A DNA stretch of 64,000 bases from Pseudomonas sp. A34-9. Its GTDB lineage: Bacteria; Pseudomonadota; Gammaproteobacteria; Pseudomonadales; Pseudomonadaceae. A program made the translations under genes and the position numbers. Of the stretch, positions 1 to 7,938 are shown piece by piece. Below the pieces are notes generated by a model that had not been told where the DNA came from, did no database searches, and saw nothing but the letters and a program-made list of their open reading frames with translations. The stretch lies in the NCBI RefSeq assembly GCF_029543085.1, contig NZ_CP119967.1:4242501-4306500 (forward strand), read 5' to 3'. Positions within the stretch are counted from its first letter, which is position 1; each line of letters begins with the position of its first letter.

Positions 1-591
1 ATCCAGCAACGCCAGAACGTGCTCGACCCGGGCCGACAAATCGATGATTTCGAGGATTTCCTGCTTCTGCTCGATTTTCAGCGCCATGTGCGCCGCCATG
101 GTGTCGACCAGACGGCCCGGCTCATCGATGCTGTTGAGCGACGACAGGACCTCAGCCGGGACTTTCTTGCCCAGCTGCACATATTGTTCGAACTGCGACA
201 GCAGCGTACGCACGAACACTTCGGATTCACGCTCGGCAGCGTCGACTTCTTCGATCAGCGACACTTCGGCACGGCAGTGGCCGTCGACTTCGCTGAAGCG
301 CTCGACGGTGCCGCGCTGCTCACCCTCGACCAACACTTTTACGGTGCCGTCAGGCAGCTTGAGCAGCTGTAGAACAGTGGCGATGGTACCTACGCGATAG
401 AGAGCGTCCTCACCGGGATCGTCGTCAGCCGGGTTTCTCTGGGCCAGCAGCAGAATCTGCTTGTCGCCCGTCATCGCGGCCTCGAGGGCTTCGATGGATT
501 TCTCGCGCCCCACGAACAGCGGGATAACCATGTGCGGATAAACCACGACATCACGCAATGGCAGGAGAGGCAATTCGATGGTTGTCTTCAT
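1..591 (-). CDS. lon: ATP-dependent Lon protease, N-terminal part (gene runs off the window)
   Basis: Only the first 197 codons are present; the reading frame is open to base 1, so the AAA+ and Ser-Lys protease domains lie outside. The protein begins MKTTIELP and continues with LPLRDVVVYPHMVIPLF, the signature opening of the LON substrate-recognition domain, followed by QILLLAQRNP and the conserved segment LSSLNSIDEPGRLVDTMAAH. Lon is a cytoplasmic homohexameric protease that degrades misfolded and regulatory proteins. The ATG at 589-591 was chosen because it gives the family N-terminus and follows a purine-rich AGAGGCG site. The gene lies downstream of tig-clpP-clpX in the same direction, the usual gamma-proteobacterial order, but a terminator separates it from clpX and it has its own heat-shock-like promoter. 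Confidence 0.97.
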   Translation of the reverse strand, partial: MKTTIELPLLPLRDVVVYPHMVIPLFVGREKSIEALEAAMTGDKQILLLAQRNPADDDPGEDALYRVGTIATVLQLLKLPDGTVKVLVEGEQRGTVERFSEVDGHCRAEVSLIEEVDAAERESEVFVRTLLSQFEQYVQLGKKVPAEVLSSLNSIDEPGRLVDTMAAHMALKIEQKQEILEIIDLSARVEHVLALLD

Positions 592-649
592 GATTTCGCC
601 TCTACGGCGGCCATATGGCCGTAATCAGATGGAATTGAGCTTGAAACCA

Positions 650-678
650 AGATGGGGGCTGCCTTGAAAAAAAACAAG
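650..678 (-). promoter_or_regulatory. Candidate sigma-32 (heat-shock) promoter of lon
   Basis: Read on the minus strand, CTTGTTT (672-678), 14 bases and CCCCATCT (650-657) resemble the RpoH consensus CTTGAAA-N11-16-CCCCATNT. The -10 element is a perfect match and the -35 is partial. It lies between the clpX terminator and lon, about 60 bases upstream of the lon ATG. Lon is a classical RpoH target. An imperfect inverted repeat (TACGGC...GCCGTA, 602-622) lies in the resulting leader. Confidence 0.55.
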
Positions 679-703
679 CGCAAAGCGGATGTAAAAAATG
701 ACA

Positions 704-733
704 TAAAAAAAAAGAGGCCCGAAGGCCCCTTCT
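704..733 (-). terminator. Rho-independent terminator after clpX
   Basis: On the minus strand an 8-bp GC-rich stem (one G-T wobble) closed by a TTCG tetraloop is followed by nine T residues. It begins about 20 bases past the clpX stop codon and separates clpX from lon. Confidence 0.9.
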
Positions 734-754
734 TTGTTGCGGCGCAGTGGACGC

Positions 755-2038
755 TTACGCGTCCGGTGCCGCCTTGGCGGTCGGCTCACTGTTTTCGTAG
801 ATATACAGTGGCTTGGACTTGCCTTCGATCACGCTTTCATCGATCACGACTTTGCTCACCTCGGACTGCGAGGGGATTTCATACATCGTGTCGAGCAGTA
901 CACCTTCGAGAATCGAGCGCAGGCCACGGGCACCGGTTTTACGTTCCAGGGCACGCTTGGCGACCGATTTCAGCGCGTCGGTCCGGAATTCCAGATCCAC
1001 GCCTTCCATCTCGAACAGCTTGGCATACTGTTTGGTCAGAGCATTTTTCGGCTCGGTGAGGATCTGCATCAGCGCAGCCTCATCCAGCTCATCCAGCGTC
1101 GCGAGGACCGGCAGACGACCGACGAACTCCGGGATCAGACCGAACTTGACCAGATCGTCAGGCTCGACTTCACGCAGGGATTCACCGACTTTCTTGCCTT
1201 CTTCCTTGCTGCGTACTTCTGCGTTGAAGCCGATGCCGCCCTTGGTGGAACGGTTTTGAATAACCTTTTCCAGACCGGAGAACGCACCACCGCAGATGAA
1301 CAGGATGTTACGGGTGTCGACCTGCAGAAATTCCTGCTGCGGGTGCTTGCGACCACCTTGCGGCGGTACGGAAGCGACCGTGCCTTCGATCAACTTCAAC
1401 AAGGCCTGTTGCACGCCTTCACCGGAAACGTCCCGGGTGATCGACGGGTTGTCGGACTTGCGGGAAATCTTGTCGATTTCGTCGATGTAGACAATACCCA
1501 TCTGGGCCTTTTCTACGTCGTAATCGCACTTCTGCAGCAGCTTCTGAATGATGTTCTCGACATCTTCACCCACGTAACCCGCCTCGGTGAGGGTGGTTGC
1601 GTCGGCAATGGTGAACGGAACGTTCAGCAAGCGGGCCAGTGTTTCGGCCAGCAGGGTTTTACCGGAGCCTGTCGGGCCGATCAGCAGGATGTTGCTCTTG
1701 CCGAGTTCGACGTCGTCAGCCTTTTTGTCACGCTGGTTCAGGCGCTTGTAGTGGTTGTACACCGCTACGGCCAAAACCTTTTTCGCACGCTCCTGACCAA
1801 TGACGTACTGGTCAAGGATGCCGCTGATTTCTTTAGGCGAAGGCAATTTATGCGCGCTGCTTTCGGCCTGGGCTTCCTGCACCTCCTCGCGGATGATGTC
1901 ATTGCACAGGTCGACGCACTCGTCGCAGATAAAGACCGAGGGGCCGGCAATCAATTTGCGCACTTCATGCTGGCTTTTGCCACAGAAGGAGCAATAGAGC
2001 AGCTTGCCGTTGTCCTCGCCGTTGCGGGTGTCAGTCAT
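755..2038 (-). CDS. clpX: ATP-dependent Clp protease ATP-binding subunit ClpX
   Basis: AAA+ unfoldase that recognises tagged substrates and feeds them to ClpP in the cytoplasm; 427 residues, the normal family length. The N-terminal zinc-binding domain has C16, C19, C38 and C41. Walker A GPTGSGKT is at 121-128, the pore loop GYVG at 154-157, Walker B VYIDEID at 183-189, the RKH loop at 230-232 and the IGF loop that docks on ClpP at 269-271; a sensor-2 GARGLRSI lies near the C-terminus. The ATG at 2036-2038 ([10 protein letters not shown]) is preferred over an in-frame extension of 11 residues because it gives the family N-terminus. It follows clpP by 112 bases and ends at a strong terminator. 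Confidence 0.98.
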   Translation of the reverse strand: MTDTRNGEDNGKLLYCSFCGKSQHEVRKLIAGPSVFICDECVDLCNDIIREEVQEAQAESSAHKLPSPKEISGILDQYVIGQERAKKVLAVAVYNHYKRLNQRDKKADDVELGKSNILLIGPTGSGKTLLAETLARLLNVPFTIADATTLTEAGYVGEDVENIIQKLLQKCDYDVEKAQMGIVYIDEIDKISRKSDNPSITRDVSGEGVQQALLKLIEGTVASVPPQGGRKHPQQEFLQVDTRNILFICGGAFSGLEKVIQNRSTKGGIGFNAEVRSKEEGKKVGESLREVEPDDLVKFGLIPEFVGRLPVLATLDELDEAALMQILTEPKNALTKQYAKLFEMEGVDLEFRTDALKSVAKRALERKTGARGLRSILEGVLLDTMYEIPSQSEVSKVVIDESVIEGKSKPLYIYENSEPTAKAAPDA

Positions 2039-2086
2039 TCGTTCGATCCAAATCCGATAGGCTTGCAACACAAGATGAAGGCTATT

Positions 2087-2106
2087 GCGGGCTTTTTCAA
2101 GCCCGC
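2087..2106 (-). other. Intergenic hairpin between clpP and clpX
   Basis: GCGGGCTT-TTTC-AAGCCCGC is a perfect 8-bp stem in the 112-base clpP-clpX gap. On the minus strand no T run follows, so it is more likely an mRNA processing or stability element, or a weak attenuator, than a full terminator. Confidence 0.5.
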
Positions 2107-2150
2107 CGCTGATCAGACAAGCCGACCAAGCCTATTTTGAGCTGCTTATT

Positions 2151-2786
2151 TTAAGCTGGGCGCTGGTTGATCACTTCGTCGATCAGGCCATATTCCTTCG
2201 CAGCTTCTGCACTCATGAAATTGTCGCGATTGGTATCGCGCTCGATTTCTTCCAGAGTACGGCCGCTGTGTTTGGCCATCAGCGTGTTCAGACGCTCGCG
2301 AATGAAGAGGATTTCCTTGGCGTGGATTTCGATGTCCGACGCCTGGCCCTGGAAACCGCCCAGTGGCTGGTGAATCATCACGCGCGAGTTCGGCAGGCAG
2401 AAACGCTTGCCCGGGGCACCTGCGGTCAGCAGGAATGCGCCCATGCTGCAGGCCTGGCCGATGCAGGTGGTCGACACGTTCGGTTTGATGAACTGCATGG
2501 TGTCGTAGATCGACATGCCTGCTGTCACCGAACCGCCCGGGGAGTTGATGTAAAGATGGATGTCCTTGTCCGGGTTTTCCGCTTCAAGGAACAGCAGTTG
2601 CGCGCAGATCAGGTTGGCCATGTAGTCCTCTACCGGACCTACCAGAAAGATCACTCGCTCCTTGAGCAGGCGCGAATAGATGTCATAGGCGCGTTCGCCA
2701 CGAGCAGATTGCTCGACAACCATCGGGACCAGGCCGCCGGCGGCCTGGATATCAGAGTTCTGCTGAATATAAGAATTACGGAACAT
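2151..2786 (-). CDS. clpP: ATP-dependent Clp protease proteolytic subunit ClpP
   Basis: Serine peptidase subunit that forms the tetradecameric chamber partnering ClpX (and ClpA). The catalytic triad is visible as S114 in [12 protein letters not shown]139 in VMIHQP and D188 in TNRDNF; the chamber motif [11 protein letters not shown] starts at residue 80. Length is 211 residues from the ATG at 2784-2786 ([10 protein letters not shown]), which matches Pseudomonas ClpP and follows a GGGAG site. A longer in-frame reading starting at 2828 would use an ATG buried in the arm of a 13-bp hairpin and was rejected. Lies between tig and clpX on the same strand. Confidence 0.97.
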   Translation of the reverse strand: MFRNSYIQQNSDIQAAGGLVPMVVEQSARGERAYDIYSRLLKERVIFLVGPVEDYMANLICAQLLFLEAENPDKDIHLYINSPGGSVTAGMSIYDTMQFIKPNVSTTCIGQACSMGAFLLTAGAPGKRFCLPNSRVMIHQPLGGFQGQASDIEIHAKEILFIRERLNTLMAKHSGRTLEEIERDTNRDNFMSAEAAKEYGLIDEVINQRPA

Positions 2787-2825
2787 GCTCTGCAGTCGCT
2801 CCCAAATAGTTATGTCTTGAATACG

Positions 2826-2853
2826 CATAAGCCAGCTCGAGAGCTGGCTTATG
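2826..2853 (-). other. Perfect 13-bp hairpin between tig and clpP
   Basis: CATAAGCCAGCTC, two bases, then its exact reverse complement. It starts 26 bases past the tig stop codon and has no T run on either side. Likely an RNA processing or stabilising stem or a partial terminator that sets the tig:clpP ratio; the role is inference. Confidence 0.6.
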
Positions 2854-2879
2854 GTGTGTACTTCTTAACGCAAAATCAA

Positions 2880-4190
2880 TCAGTCGGCTGCTGGAGCTTC
2901 TACCGGCTTGACTGCTTCTTCGTAAGAGACCGCTTTGTCGGTCACACTAGCTTTCTGCAGAACAGTATCCACAACTTGTTCTTCCAGCACAACCGAACGC
3001 ACTTCGTTCAGCTGCTGCTCGTTTTTGTAGTACCACGACACAACCTGCTCAGGCTCTTGGTAAGCCGAAGCCATTTCCTGAATCATTTCGCGAACGCGAG
3101 CTTCGTCAGGCTTCAGGTCGAACTGCTTGACCACTTCAGCAACGATCAGACCCAGCACAACGCGGCGCTTGGCTTGCTCTTCGAACAGCTCGGCCGGTAG
3201 TTGATCAGGCTTGATGTTGCCGCCGAACTGCTGAACAGCCTGCACGCGCAGACGGTCAACTTCGTTGGACAGCAGCGCCTTAGGCACTTCGATCGGGTTG
3301 GTGGCCAGCAGACCGTCCATTACCTGATTCTTGACCTTGGATTTGATCGCCTGACGCAGTTCGCGCTCCATGTTCTTGCGAACTTCGGTGCGGAAACCAT
3401 CGATGCCGCTTTCCTTGATACCGAATTGAGCGAAGAATTCTTCGTTCAGCTCTGGCAGCTTAGGCTCGGACACAGTGTTGACGGTTACGGTGAACTCGGC
3501 GGTTTTGCCGGCCAGGTCCAGGTTCTGATAGTCCTCTGGGAAGGTCAGGTTCAGAACGCGCTCTTCGCCGGCTTTAGCGCCAACCAGGCCTTCTTCGAAG
3601 CCCGGGATCATGCGGCCGGAGCCCAGTACCAGCTGGGTGCCCTTGGCGGAGCCGCCAGCGAACACTTCGCCGTCAACCTTGCCAACGAAATCGATGTTCA
3701 GTTGATCTTCGTTCTGGGCAGCGCGATCGGCCACTTCAAAACGGGTGTTCTGCTTGCGCAGGATGTCGAGCATTTTGTCCAGGTCAGCGTCGGCCACGTC
3801 AGCGCTCAGGCGCTCAACAGTGATGCCGTCGAAACCGGCAACGGTGAACTCAGGGAACACTTCGAATACAGCAACGTATTCCAGGTCCTTGCCAGCTTCG
3901 AGCGACTTAGGCTCGATCGATGGCGAACCGGCAGGGTTCAGCTTCTGCTCAACCACAGCTTCGTAGAAGGAGGACTGGATCACGTCGCCTACCGCTTCCT
4001 GACGAGCGTCAGCACCGAAACGGCGCTTGATTTCGCTCATTGGCACTTTGCCTGGACGGAAGCCAGCAATCTTGGCCTTTTGGGCAGTCTGCTGCAGACG
4101 CTTGTTGACCTGAGTCTCGATGCGCTCAGCCGGCACGGTGACGCTCATGCGGCGCTCGAGAGCAGTAGTATTTTCAACAGAAACTTGCAT
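2880..4190 (-). CDS. tig: Trigger factor, ribosome-associated chaperone and peptidyl-prolyl isomerase
   Basis: Binds ribosomal protein L23 at the exit tunnel and shields nascent chains. The ribosome-binding signature GFRPGKVP is at 43-50; an FKBP-type PPIase domain lies roughly at 160-245 ([25 protein letters not shown]); an alpha-helical C-terminal domain follows. Length 436 residues is typical. The ATG at 4188-4190 gives the family start [14 protein letters not shown] and has ACGAGGAA upstream; an in-frame 21-residue extension is rejected. It is the first gene of the tig-clpP-clpX series on the minus strand. Confidence 0.98.
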   Translation of the reverse strand: MQVSVENTTALERRMSVTVPAERIETQVNKRLQQTAQKAKIAGFRPGKVPMSEIKRRFGADARQEAVGDVIQSSFYEAVVEQKLNPAGSPSIEPKSLEAGKDLEYVAVFEVFPEFTVAGFDGITVERLSADVADADLDKMLDILRKQNTRFEVADRAAQNEDQLNIDFVGKVDGEVFAGGSAKGTQLVLGSGRMIPGFEEGLVGAKAGEERVLNLTFPEDYQNLDLAGKTAEFTVTVNTVSEPKLPELNEEFFAQFGIKESGIDGFRTEVRKNMERELRQAIKSKVKNQVMDGLLATNPIEVPKALLSNEVDRLRVQAVQQFGGNIKPDQLPAELFEEQAKRRVVLGLIVAEVVKQFDLKPDEARVREMIQEMASAYQEPEQVVSWYYKNEQQLNEVRSVVLEEQVVDTVLQKASVTDKAVSYEEAVKPVEAPAAD

Positions 4191-4251
4191 GGATATTCCT
4201 CGTTGCACAGACGTTAGCCGGCCGTTTCCGACCCCAGAATCAAGGGCATGC

Positions 4252-4280
4252 ATTCTAGTGGGTCAAACTCAAGAAGTCAC
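4252..4280 (-). promoter_or_regulatory. Candidate sigma-70 promoter of tig
   Basis: On the minus strand GTGACT (4275-4280), 17 bases and TAGAAT (4252-4257) lie about 60 bases upstream of the tig ATG. The -10 is good and the -35 moderate. The rest of the 400-base gap up to the tRNA-His terminator shows no gene. Confidence 0.45.
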
Positions 4281-4391
4281 CCTACTGAAAACGGGTAAAA
4301 AAACAGCAGGCATATTATCGGGACCGCCACACCAATGCAGCGCGCCCCACAGGCGAATACAACCAATCACGCCAGGGCTCTGCGCCAACCG

Positions 4392-4407
4392 CTTCTATAT
4401 ATAGAAG
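4392..4407. repeat. Perfect 16-bp AT-rich palindrome upstream of tig
   Basis: CTTCTATATATAGAAG reads identically on both strands. It lies in the tig/tRNA intergenic space about 110 bases upstream of the candidate tig promoter. It could be a dimeric regulator site; no function is assigned. Confidence 0.4.
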
Positions 4408-4550
4408 AGATTGCCAATCAGTCCCCGACGGCCGCTCTTGCAAGCAAGTCCGGCAGGCAGAGCAGCCTCATCGAGCAACATAAACACGACGAAGCGCCCT
4501 GCCCCTGCGCACCGAAACCGGCAAAAGCCGACTTTCAGAACCGCTAAAAC

Positions 4551-4582
4551 AAAAAAGGCGCCAGACTGTTAAATCTGGCGCC
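4551..4582 (-). terminator. Terminator at the end of the tRNA cluster
   Basis: Stem GGCGCCAGA / TCTGGCGCC with an 8-base loop. On the minus strand it is followed by TTTTTTGTTTT. It lies just downstream of the last tRNA-His. A near-identical copy lies at 4848-4877. Confidence 0.88.
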
Positions 4583-4592
4583 TTTCGAAATA

Positions 4593-4668
4593 TGGGGTGG
4601 ACGATGGGGATCGAACCCACGACAACGGGAGTCACAATCCCGTGCTCTACCAACTGAGCTACGCCCAC
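4593..4668 (-). tRNA. tRNA-His (GTG), distal copy
   Basis: Minus-strand cloverleaf with TAGCTCAGTTGGTAGAGC D arm, anticodon stem GGGA/TCCC around GTG, TPsiC arm GGGTTCGATCC and encoded CCA. The G-1 characteristic of tRNA-His is encoded at 4669 and pairs with C73. The sequence is identical to the copy at 4888-4963. Confidence 0.97.
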
Positions 4669-4745
4669 CATATTGCGTAACAAAAAAGCCAAACAACTTC
4701 TTTGTTGAAACCTCACCAGCCCGAAGACATGAATGAAGCTTTAAT

Positions 4746-4830
4746 TGGTGCGGATGAAGAGACTCGAACTCTTACGCCTCGCGGCGCTGGAACCTAAATC
4801 CAGTGTGTCTACCAATTCCACCACATCCGC
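4746..4830 (-). tRNA. tRNA-Leu (TAG)
   Basis: 85-nt class II tRNA on the minus strand. Anticodon loop TTTAGGT gives TAG (reads CUA); there is a long variable arm and TPsiC arm GAGTTCGAGTCTC, with encoded CCA at 4746-4748. Lies between the two tRNA-His copies. Confidence 0.97.
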
Positions 4831-4847
4831 GGATGAAGCTTTTAAAG

Positions 4848-4877
4848 CAAAGGCGCCAGACTGTTACATCTGGCGCC
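4848..4877 (-). terminator. Internal terminator-like hairpin between tRNA-His and tRNA-Leu
   Basis: Near-identical copy of the cluster-end terminator (one change, in the loop). Its T tract is broken (CCTTTGCTTT), so readthrough into tRNA-Leu and the second tRNA-His is plausible. May act as an attenuator or RNase processing site inside the cluster. Confidence 0.55.
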
Positions 4878-4887
4878 TTTCGAAATA

Positions 4888-4963
4888 TGGGGTGGACGAT
4901 GGGGATCGAACCCACGACAACGGGAGTCACAATCCCGTGCTCTACCAACTGAGCTACGCCCAC
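4888..4963 (-). tRNA. tRNA-His (GTG), proximal copy
   Basis: Identical to the tRNA-His at 4593-4668, with G-1 encoded at 4964. Together with its downstream hairpin it forms a unit of about 119 bp that is repeated 295 bp away, with one mismatch in the shared hairpin. Confidence 0.97.
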
Positions 4964-4995
4964 CATATCGCGTTACTTGTGCCAAAGCTGCCTAA

Positions 4996-5072
4996 TGGCG
5001 CACCCGGCAGGACTCGAACCTGCGACCATCCGCTTAGAAGGCGGATGCTCTATCCAGCTGAGCTACGGGCGC
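4996..5072 (-). tRNA. tRNA-Arg (TCT)
   Basis: 77-nt cloverleaf: acceptor GCGCCCG, anticodon stem ATCCGC/GCGGAT around loop CTTCTAA (anticodon TCT, reads AGA), TPsiC arm AGGTTCGAGTCCT and encoded CCA. First tRNA of the minus-strand Arg-His-Leu-His cluster. Confidence 0.97.
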
Positions 5073-5189
5073 CTTGTTAATCTGTACTCTTAAAGGACTA
5101 CAAACTAAGTGCTTTCCAGTGTTGCAGAACCTTGATTCCGCTTCACCTTCTTAACCAGTGCTAGGCTGTGCCCGACAAGTGCGACGAAT

Positions 5190-5216
5190 AGTATAGAGCG
5201 CTCCGAAGGTCGTCAA
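5190..5216 (-). promoter_or_regulatory. Candidate promoter of the tRNA cluster
   Basis: On the minus strand TTGACG (5211-5216) and TATACT (5190-5195) are separated by 15 bases, a short spacer. They lie about 120 bases upstream of tRNA-Arg. Good hexamers but non-ideal spacing. Confidence 0.45.
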
Positions 5217-5347
5217 ATCCTTTTTGAAAAAAATTCATTTAATTAAAGGAGTTAGAGGAATTTGCTGACCAAGCGCCTTTGCCCTCACCGCTCGACATGC
5301 GAGAATGCGTTCTCATTTTTTCCCCTCTCGATGGTTAATCACGCGCA

Positions 5348-6202
5348 ATGACTGCACAACTAATCGACGGCAAATCGATCGCCGCCAGCCTGCGCCAGCA
5401 GATCGCCCAACGAGTTGCCGAGCGTCGCCAGCAAGGCCTGCGCACTCCCGGCCTCGCGGTGATCCTGGTCGGCAGCGATCCTGCCTCTCAGGTTTATGTC
5501 TCGCACAAGCGTAAAGACTGTGAAGAGGTTGGCTTCCTCTCTCAAGCCTACGACCTGCCCTCCGACACCACGCAAGACGCCTTGACCGATCTGATCGATC
5601 GTCTCAACGACGACCCTGCAATCGACGGCATCCTGCTGCAGCTGCCGCTGCCCGAGCACCTGGACGCCTCCAGACTGCTGGAGCGCATCCGCCCGGACAA
5701 AGATGTCGACGGTTTCCATCCTTACAACGTCGGTCGTCTGGCACAGCGCATTCCACTGCTGCGCCCCTGCACCCCTAAAGGCATCATGACGCTGCTGGAA
5801 AGCACCGGCGCTGATCTTTATGGCATGGACGCAGTGGTTGTCGGCGCCTCCAACATCGTCGGTCGCCCGATGGCGATGGAACTGTTGCTGGCCGGTTGCA
5901 CCGTGACCGTGACTCACCGCTTCACCAAGGATCTGGCCGGCCACGTCGGTCGTGCCGATCTGGTGGTGGTGGCCGCCGGCAAGCCGGGTCTGGTCAAAGG
6001 CGAGTGGATCAAGGAAGGCGCGATCGTGATCGACGTCGGCATCAACCGTCAGGACGACGGCAAACTGGTCGGCGACGTTGTTTATGAAACCGCCCTGCCC
6101 CGCGCTGGCTGGATCACTCCAGTGCCGGGTGGCGTCGGTCCGATGACCCGCGCCTGCCTGTTGGAAAACACCCTCTACGCGGCAGAAACCCTGCACGCTT
6201 GA
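5348..6202 (+). CDS. folD: Bifunctional methylene-tetrahydrofolate dehydrogenase / methenyl-tetrahydrofolate cyclohydrolase
   Basis: Catalyses the NADP-dependent oxidation of 5,10-methylene-THF and hydrolysis of methenyl-THF in cytosolic one-carbon metabolism; 284 residues, standard length. Y50 and K54 lie in [17 protein letters not shown]98 in LLQLPLP, D121 in KDVDGF, the dinucleotide loop in [11 protein letters not shown], and the C-terminal signature is [11 protein letters not shown]. The ATG at 5348 gives the family start [12 protein letters not shown], although no strong ribosome site precedes it. Transcribed away from the tRNA cluster and followed closely by a terminator. Confidence 0.97.
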   Translation: MTAQLIDGKSIAASLRQQIAQRVAERRQQGLRTPGLAVILVGSDPASQVYVSHKRKDCEEVGFLSQAYDLPSDTTQDALTDLIDRLNDDPAIDGILLQLPLPEHLDASRLLERIRPDKDVDGFHPYNVGRLAQRIPLLRPCTPKGIMTLLESTGADLYGMDAVVVGASNIVGRPMAMELLLAGCTVTVTHRFTKDLAGHVGRADLVVVAAGKPGLVKGEWIKEGAIVIDVGINRQDDGKLVGDVVYETALPRAGWITPVPGGVGPMTRACLLENTLYAAETLHA

Positions 6203-6222
6203 GTGGTACTTTCAGCAATAGG

Positions 6223-6248
6223 AAAAACCCGCCTTGTGCGGGTTTTTT
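6223..6248 (+). terminator. Rho-independent terminator after folD
   Basis: ACCCGC/GCGGGT stem with short loop, flanked by A5 and T6, 20 bases past the folD stop. Confidence 0.9.
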
Positions 6249-6432
6249 CATGCCTGAGAAAAAACTGTAACCGTTCGCCGGAAACCCCTCTTTTTACAGG
6301 CCTTTTCACAAGATTTTCAGGTCATTCAAACAACCATCGACAGTTCTTCAGCCATACTCCTAAAATGCGACGCTTTTAAGAAATAACCCGTTACAAACTA
6401 ACGGAATATCCAACCTTTATGAGTTCGCCCGC

Positions 6433-7371
6433 GTGAAAATTCGTCTTTCGATTCTGAGCCTGTTTTTTGCAGTTTCAGGCACTTTCATCACGCCAACGAT
6501 CAACGCTGCGGAAACCACCGCTGCCCCCCGTGATGCTTCGACCCTGAAGATCGCCTCCGGCAGCGCCCTGCTCATGGATTTGCAGACCAACAAAGTCATC
6601 TACTCCAGCAACCCTGACGTGATCGTACCGATTGCCTCCGTCAGTAAGTTGATGACCGGTTTGGTCGTGGTTGAAGCCCGGCAGAACATGGACGAATGGA
6701 TCAATGTCGATATCAGTAACACACCGGAAATGAAGGGTGTGTTCTCCCGAGTCAAATTGAAGAGTGAGCTGCCGCGCCGCGAGATGCTGCTGATTGCGCT
6801 GATGTCCTCGGAAAACCGTGCCGCCGCCAGTCTGGCGCACCACTATCCGGGAGGCTACGCAGCCTTTATCGCGGCCATGAACGCCAAGGCCAAGGCGCTG
6901 GGCATGACCAACACGCACTATGTCGAGCCGACCGGTTTGTCCGAGCGCAACGTTTCCACCGCCCGCGACCTGAGCAAATTGCTCGTGGCGGCCAGCAAGT
7001 ACCCGATCCTCAGCGAACTCACCACCACCAAGGAAAAGACCGTGTCTTTCCGCAAACCCAACTACACCCTGGGTTTCCGCAATACCGATCACCTGGTCAA
7101 CAAGGCCGACTGGGACATCAAGATCACCAAGACCGGTTTCACCAATCCCGCCGGTCATTGCCTGGTGCTGGTGACCAGAATGGGTAACCGTCCGGTCGCG
7201 CTGGTCATTCTCGACGCGTTCGGCAAGTACACCCACTTTGCCGATGCCAGCCGTATTCGCAGCTGGGTAGAAACCGGGCGCAGCGCCAGCGTTCCGGCGG
7301 TGGCTCAGCAGTACAAGGCCGAGAAAAACCTCAAGAATCGCCAGAGCGGCGTAGTCGAAGCGTCCAAGTAA
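6433..7371 (+). CDS. pbpG: D-alanyl-D-alanine endopeptidase, PBP7 type
   Basis: Periplasmic penicillin-binding protein of the S11 peptidase family that cleaves D-Ala-meso-DAP cross-bridges in peptidoglycan. It has an N-terminal signal peptide (cleavage likely after INAA), the SxxK box S69-V-S-K72, the second box S126-E-N128 and K233-T-G235 in the third. Length 312 residues fits PBP7/8. The start is the GTG at 6433; an ATG at 6420 is followed at once by a stop. A small inverted repeat (CCGTTA-CAAAC-TAACGG, 6388-6404) lies just upstream. In P. aeruginosa low-molecular-mass PBPs influence AmpC induction, and ampR/ampC lie 20 kb away here; any link is inference. Confidence 0.95.
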   Translation: MKIRLSILSLFFAVSGTFITPTINAAETTAAPRDASTLKIASGSALLMDLQTNKVIYSSNPDVIVPIASVSKLMTGLVVVEARQNMDEWINVDISNTPEMKGVFSRVKLKSELPRREMLLIALMSSENRAAASLAHHYPGGYAAFIAAMNAKAKALGMTNTHYVEPTGLSERNVSTARDLSKLLVAASKYPILSELTTTKEKTVSFRKPNYTLGFRNTDHLVNKADWDIKITKTGFTNPAGHCLVLVTRMGNRPVALVILDAFGKYTHFADASRIRSWVETGRSASVPAVAQQYKAEKNLKNRQSGVVEASK

Positions 7372-7384
7372 GCCACCGCACAAG

Positions 7385-7413
7385 AAAAAGCCCCGAATCC
7401 TCGGGGCTTTTTT
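7385..7413. terminator. Bidirectional terminator between pbpG and a small acidic gene
   Basis: GCCCCGA/TCGGGGC stem flanked by A5 and T6, placed between two convergent genes. Confidence 0.88.
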
Positions 7414-7423
7414 CATCTGCATT

Positions 7424-7630
7424 TCAGTCATTGGGCAACGGCATCTGATCATCATCAGGAATGCCATCCCCCGCACTCGGATCCCGCGAAGGTTCCGGGG
7501 TCATGATATTGGGCCGGGCCATCGGGTCGCGCAGCGGGCTGTCCGGATCCAGCACCGGATCAACTTCTGGCTCTGGCGTAGTAGGCACGCTGTCGGGTTT
7601 TTGGTCATCGAAGCTCGAATCGGTACTCAT
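7424..7630 (-). CDS. Small acidic Pro/Asp-rich protein, function unknown (paralogue 1)
   Basis: 68 residues, begins MSTDSSFDDQKPDS; strongly enriched in Pro, Asp and Glu with repeated PxxDP patterns (PEVDPVLDPDSPLRDP), no signal peptide and no hydrophobic segment, so probably disordered and cytoplasmic. The ATG at 7628-7630 follows AGTGAGG at good spacing. It lies 12 bases downstream of a similar gene (7643-7849), and a third protein of the same style is encoded at 21900-22133. I do not recognise a function; small disordered proteins of this kind are often stress-related, but that is only analogy. Confidence 0.75.
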   Translation of the reverse strand: MSTDSSFDDQKPDSVPTTPEPEVDPVLDPDSPLRDPMARPNIMTPEPSRDPSAGDGIPDDDQMPLPND

Positions 7631-7642
7631 ACGCACCTCACT

Positions 7643-7849
7643 TCAAGGTTTCAGATCGGCTAACGGATCGTAGGGTTTGGCGGGTTTCTTAGGGTCGTCG
7701 CCAGGCTCGACGTCAAGGGGGGCCTTGGCGGGACCGACAGGATCGACCTGCGGATCATCGAGATCGGGCGAGTCCGGATCAAACCCCAGATCATCCCCCG
7801 AGGAGTGCTCGGATGAGTGCGGGCCTTTCGGTGATGGGGAATTTGTCAT
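7643..7849 (-). CDS. Small acidic Pro/Asp-rich protein, function unknown (paralogue 2)
   Basis: 68 residues, begins MTNSPSPKGPHSSEHSS. Same composition as its downstream neighbour: DPDSPDLDDPQVDPVGP, then a Lys/Pro-rich tail PKKPAKPYDPLADLKP. Strong ribosome site CAGGAGGCGAC immediately before the ATG. No hydrophobic segment, predicted disordered. Likely co-transcribed with the gene at 7424-7630. Function unknown. Confidence 0.78.
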   Translation of the reverse strand: MTNSPSPKGPHSSEHSSGDDLGFDPDSPDLDDPQVDPVGPAKAPLDVEPGDDPKKPAKPYDPLADLKP

Positions 7850-7938
7850 GTCGCCTCCTGATTCACCCGTGGAAAACGGGCTCTACTGGTAGGAGGCGCG
7901 CCGGGCGCAGTCGTGCCCGGCAGATGACGAACGGAACC

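Noticed and set aside
734..2140. 468-codon open frame on the plus strand opposite clpX
   Set aside because: It is the antisense shadow of a strongly conserved clpX frame in GC-rich DNA; the same applies to long antisense frames opposite the AI-2E gene (18130-19437), polB (38003-39451) and the monooxygenase (59116-60609).
4468..4966. Open frames reading MVGVAQLVEHGIVTPVV through the tRNA region
   Set aside because: They are translations of tRNA-His genes, a well-known false ORF.
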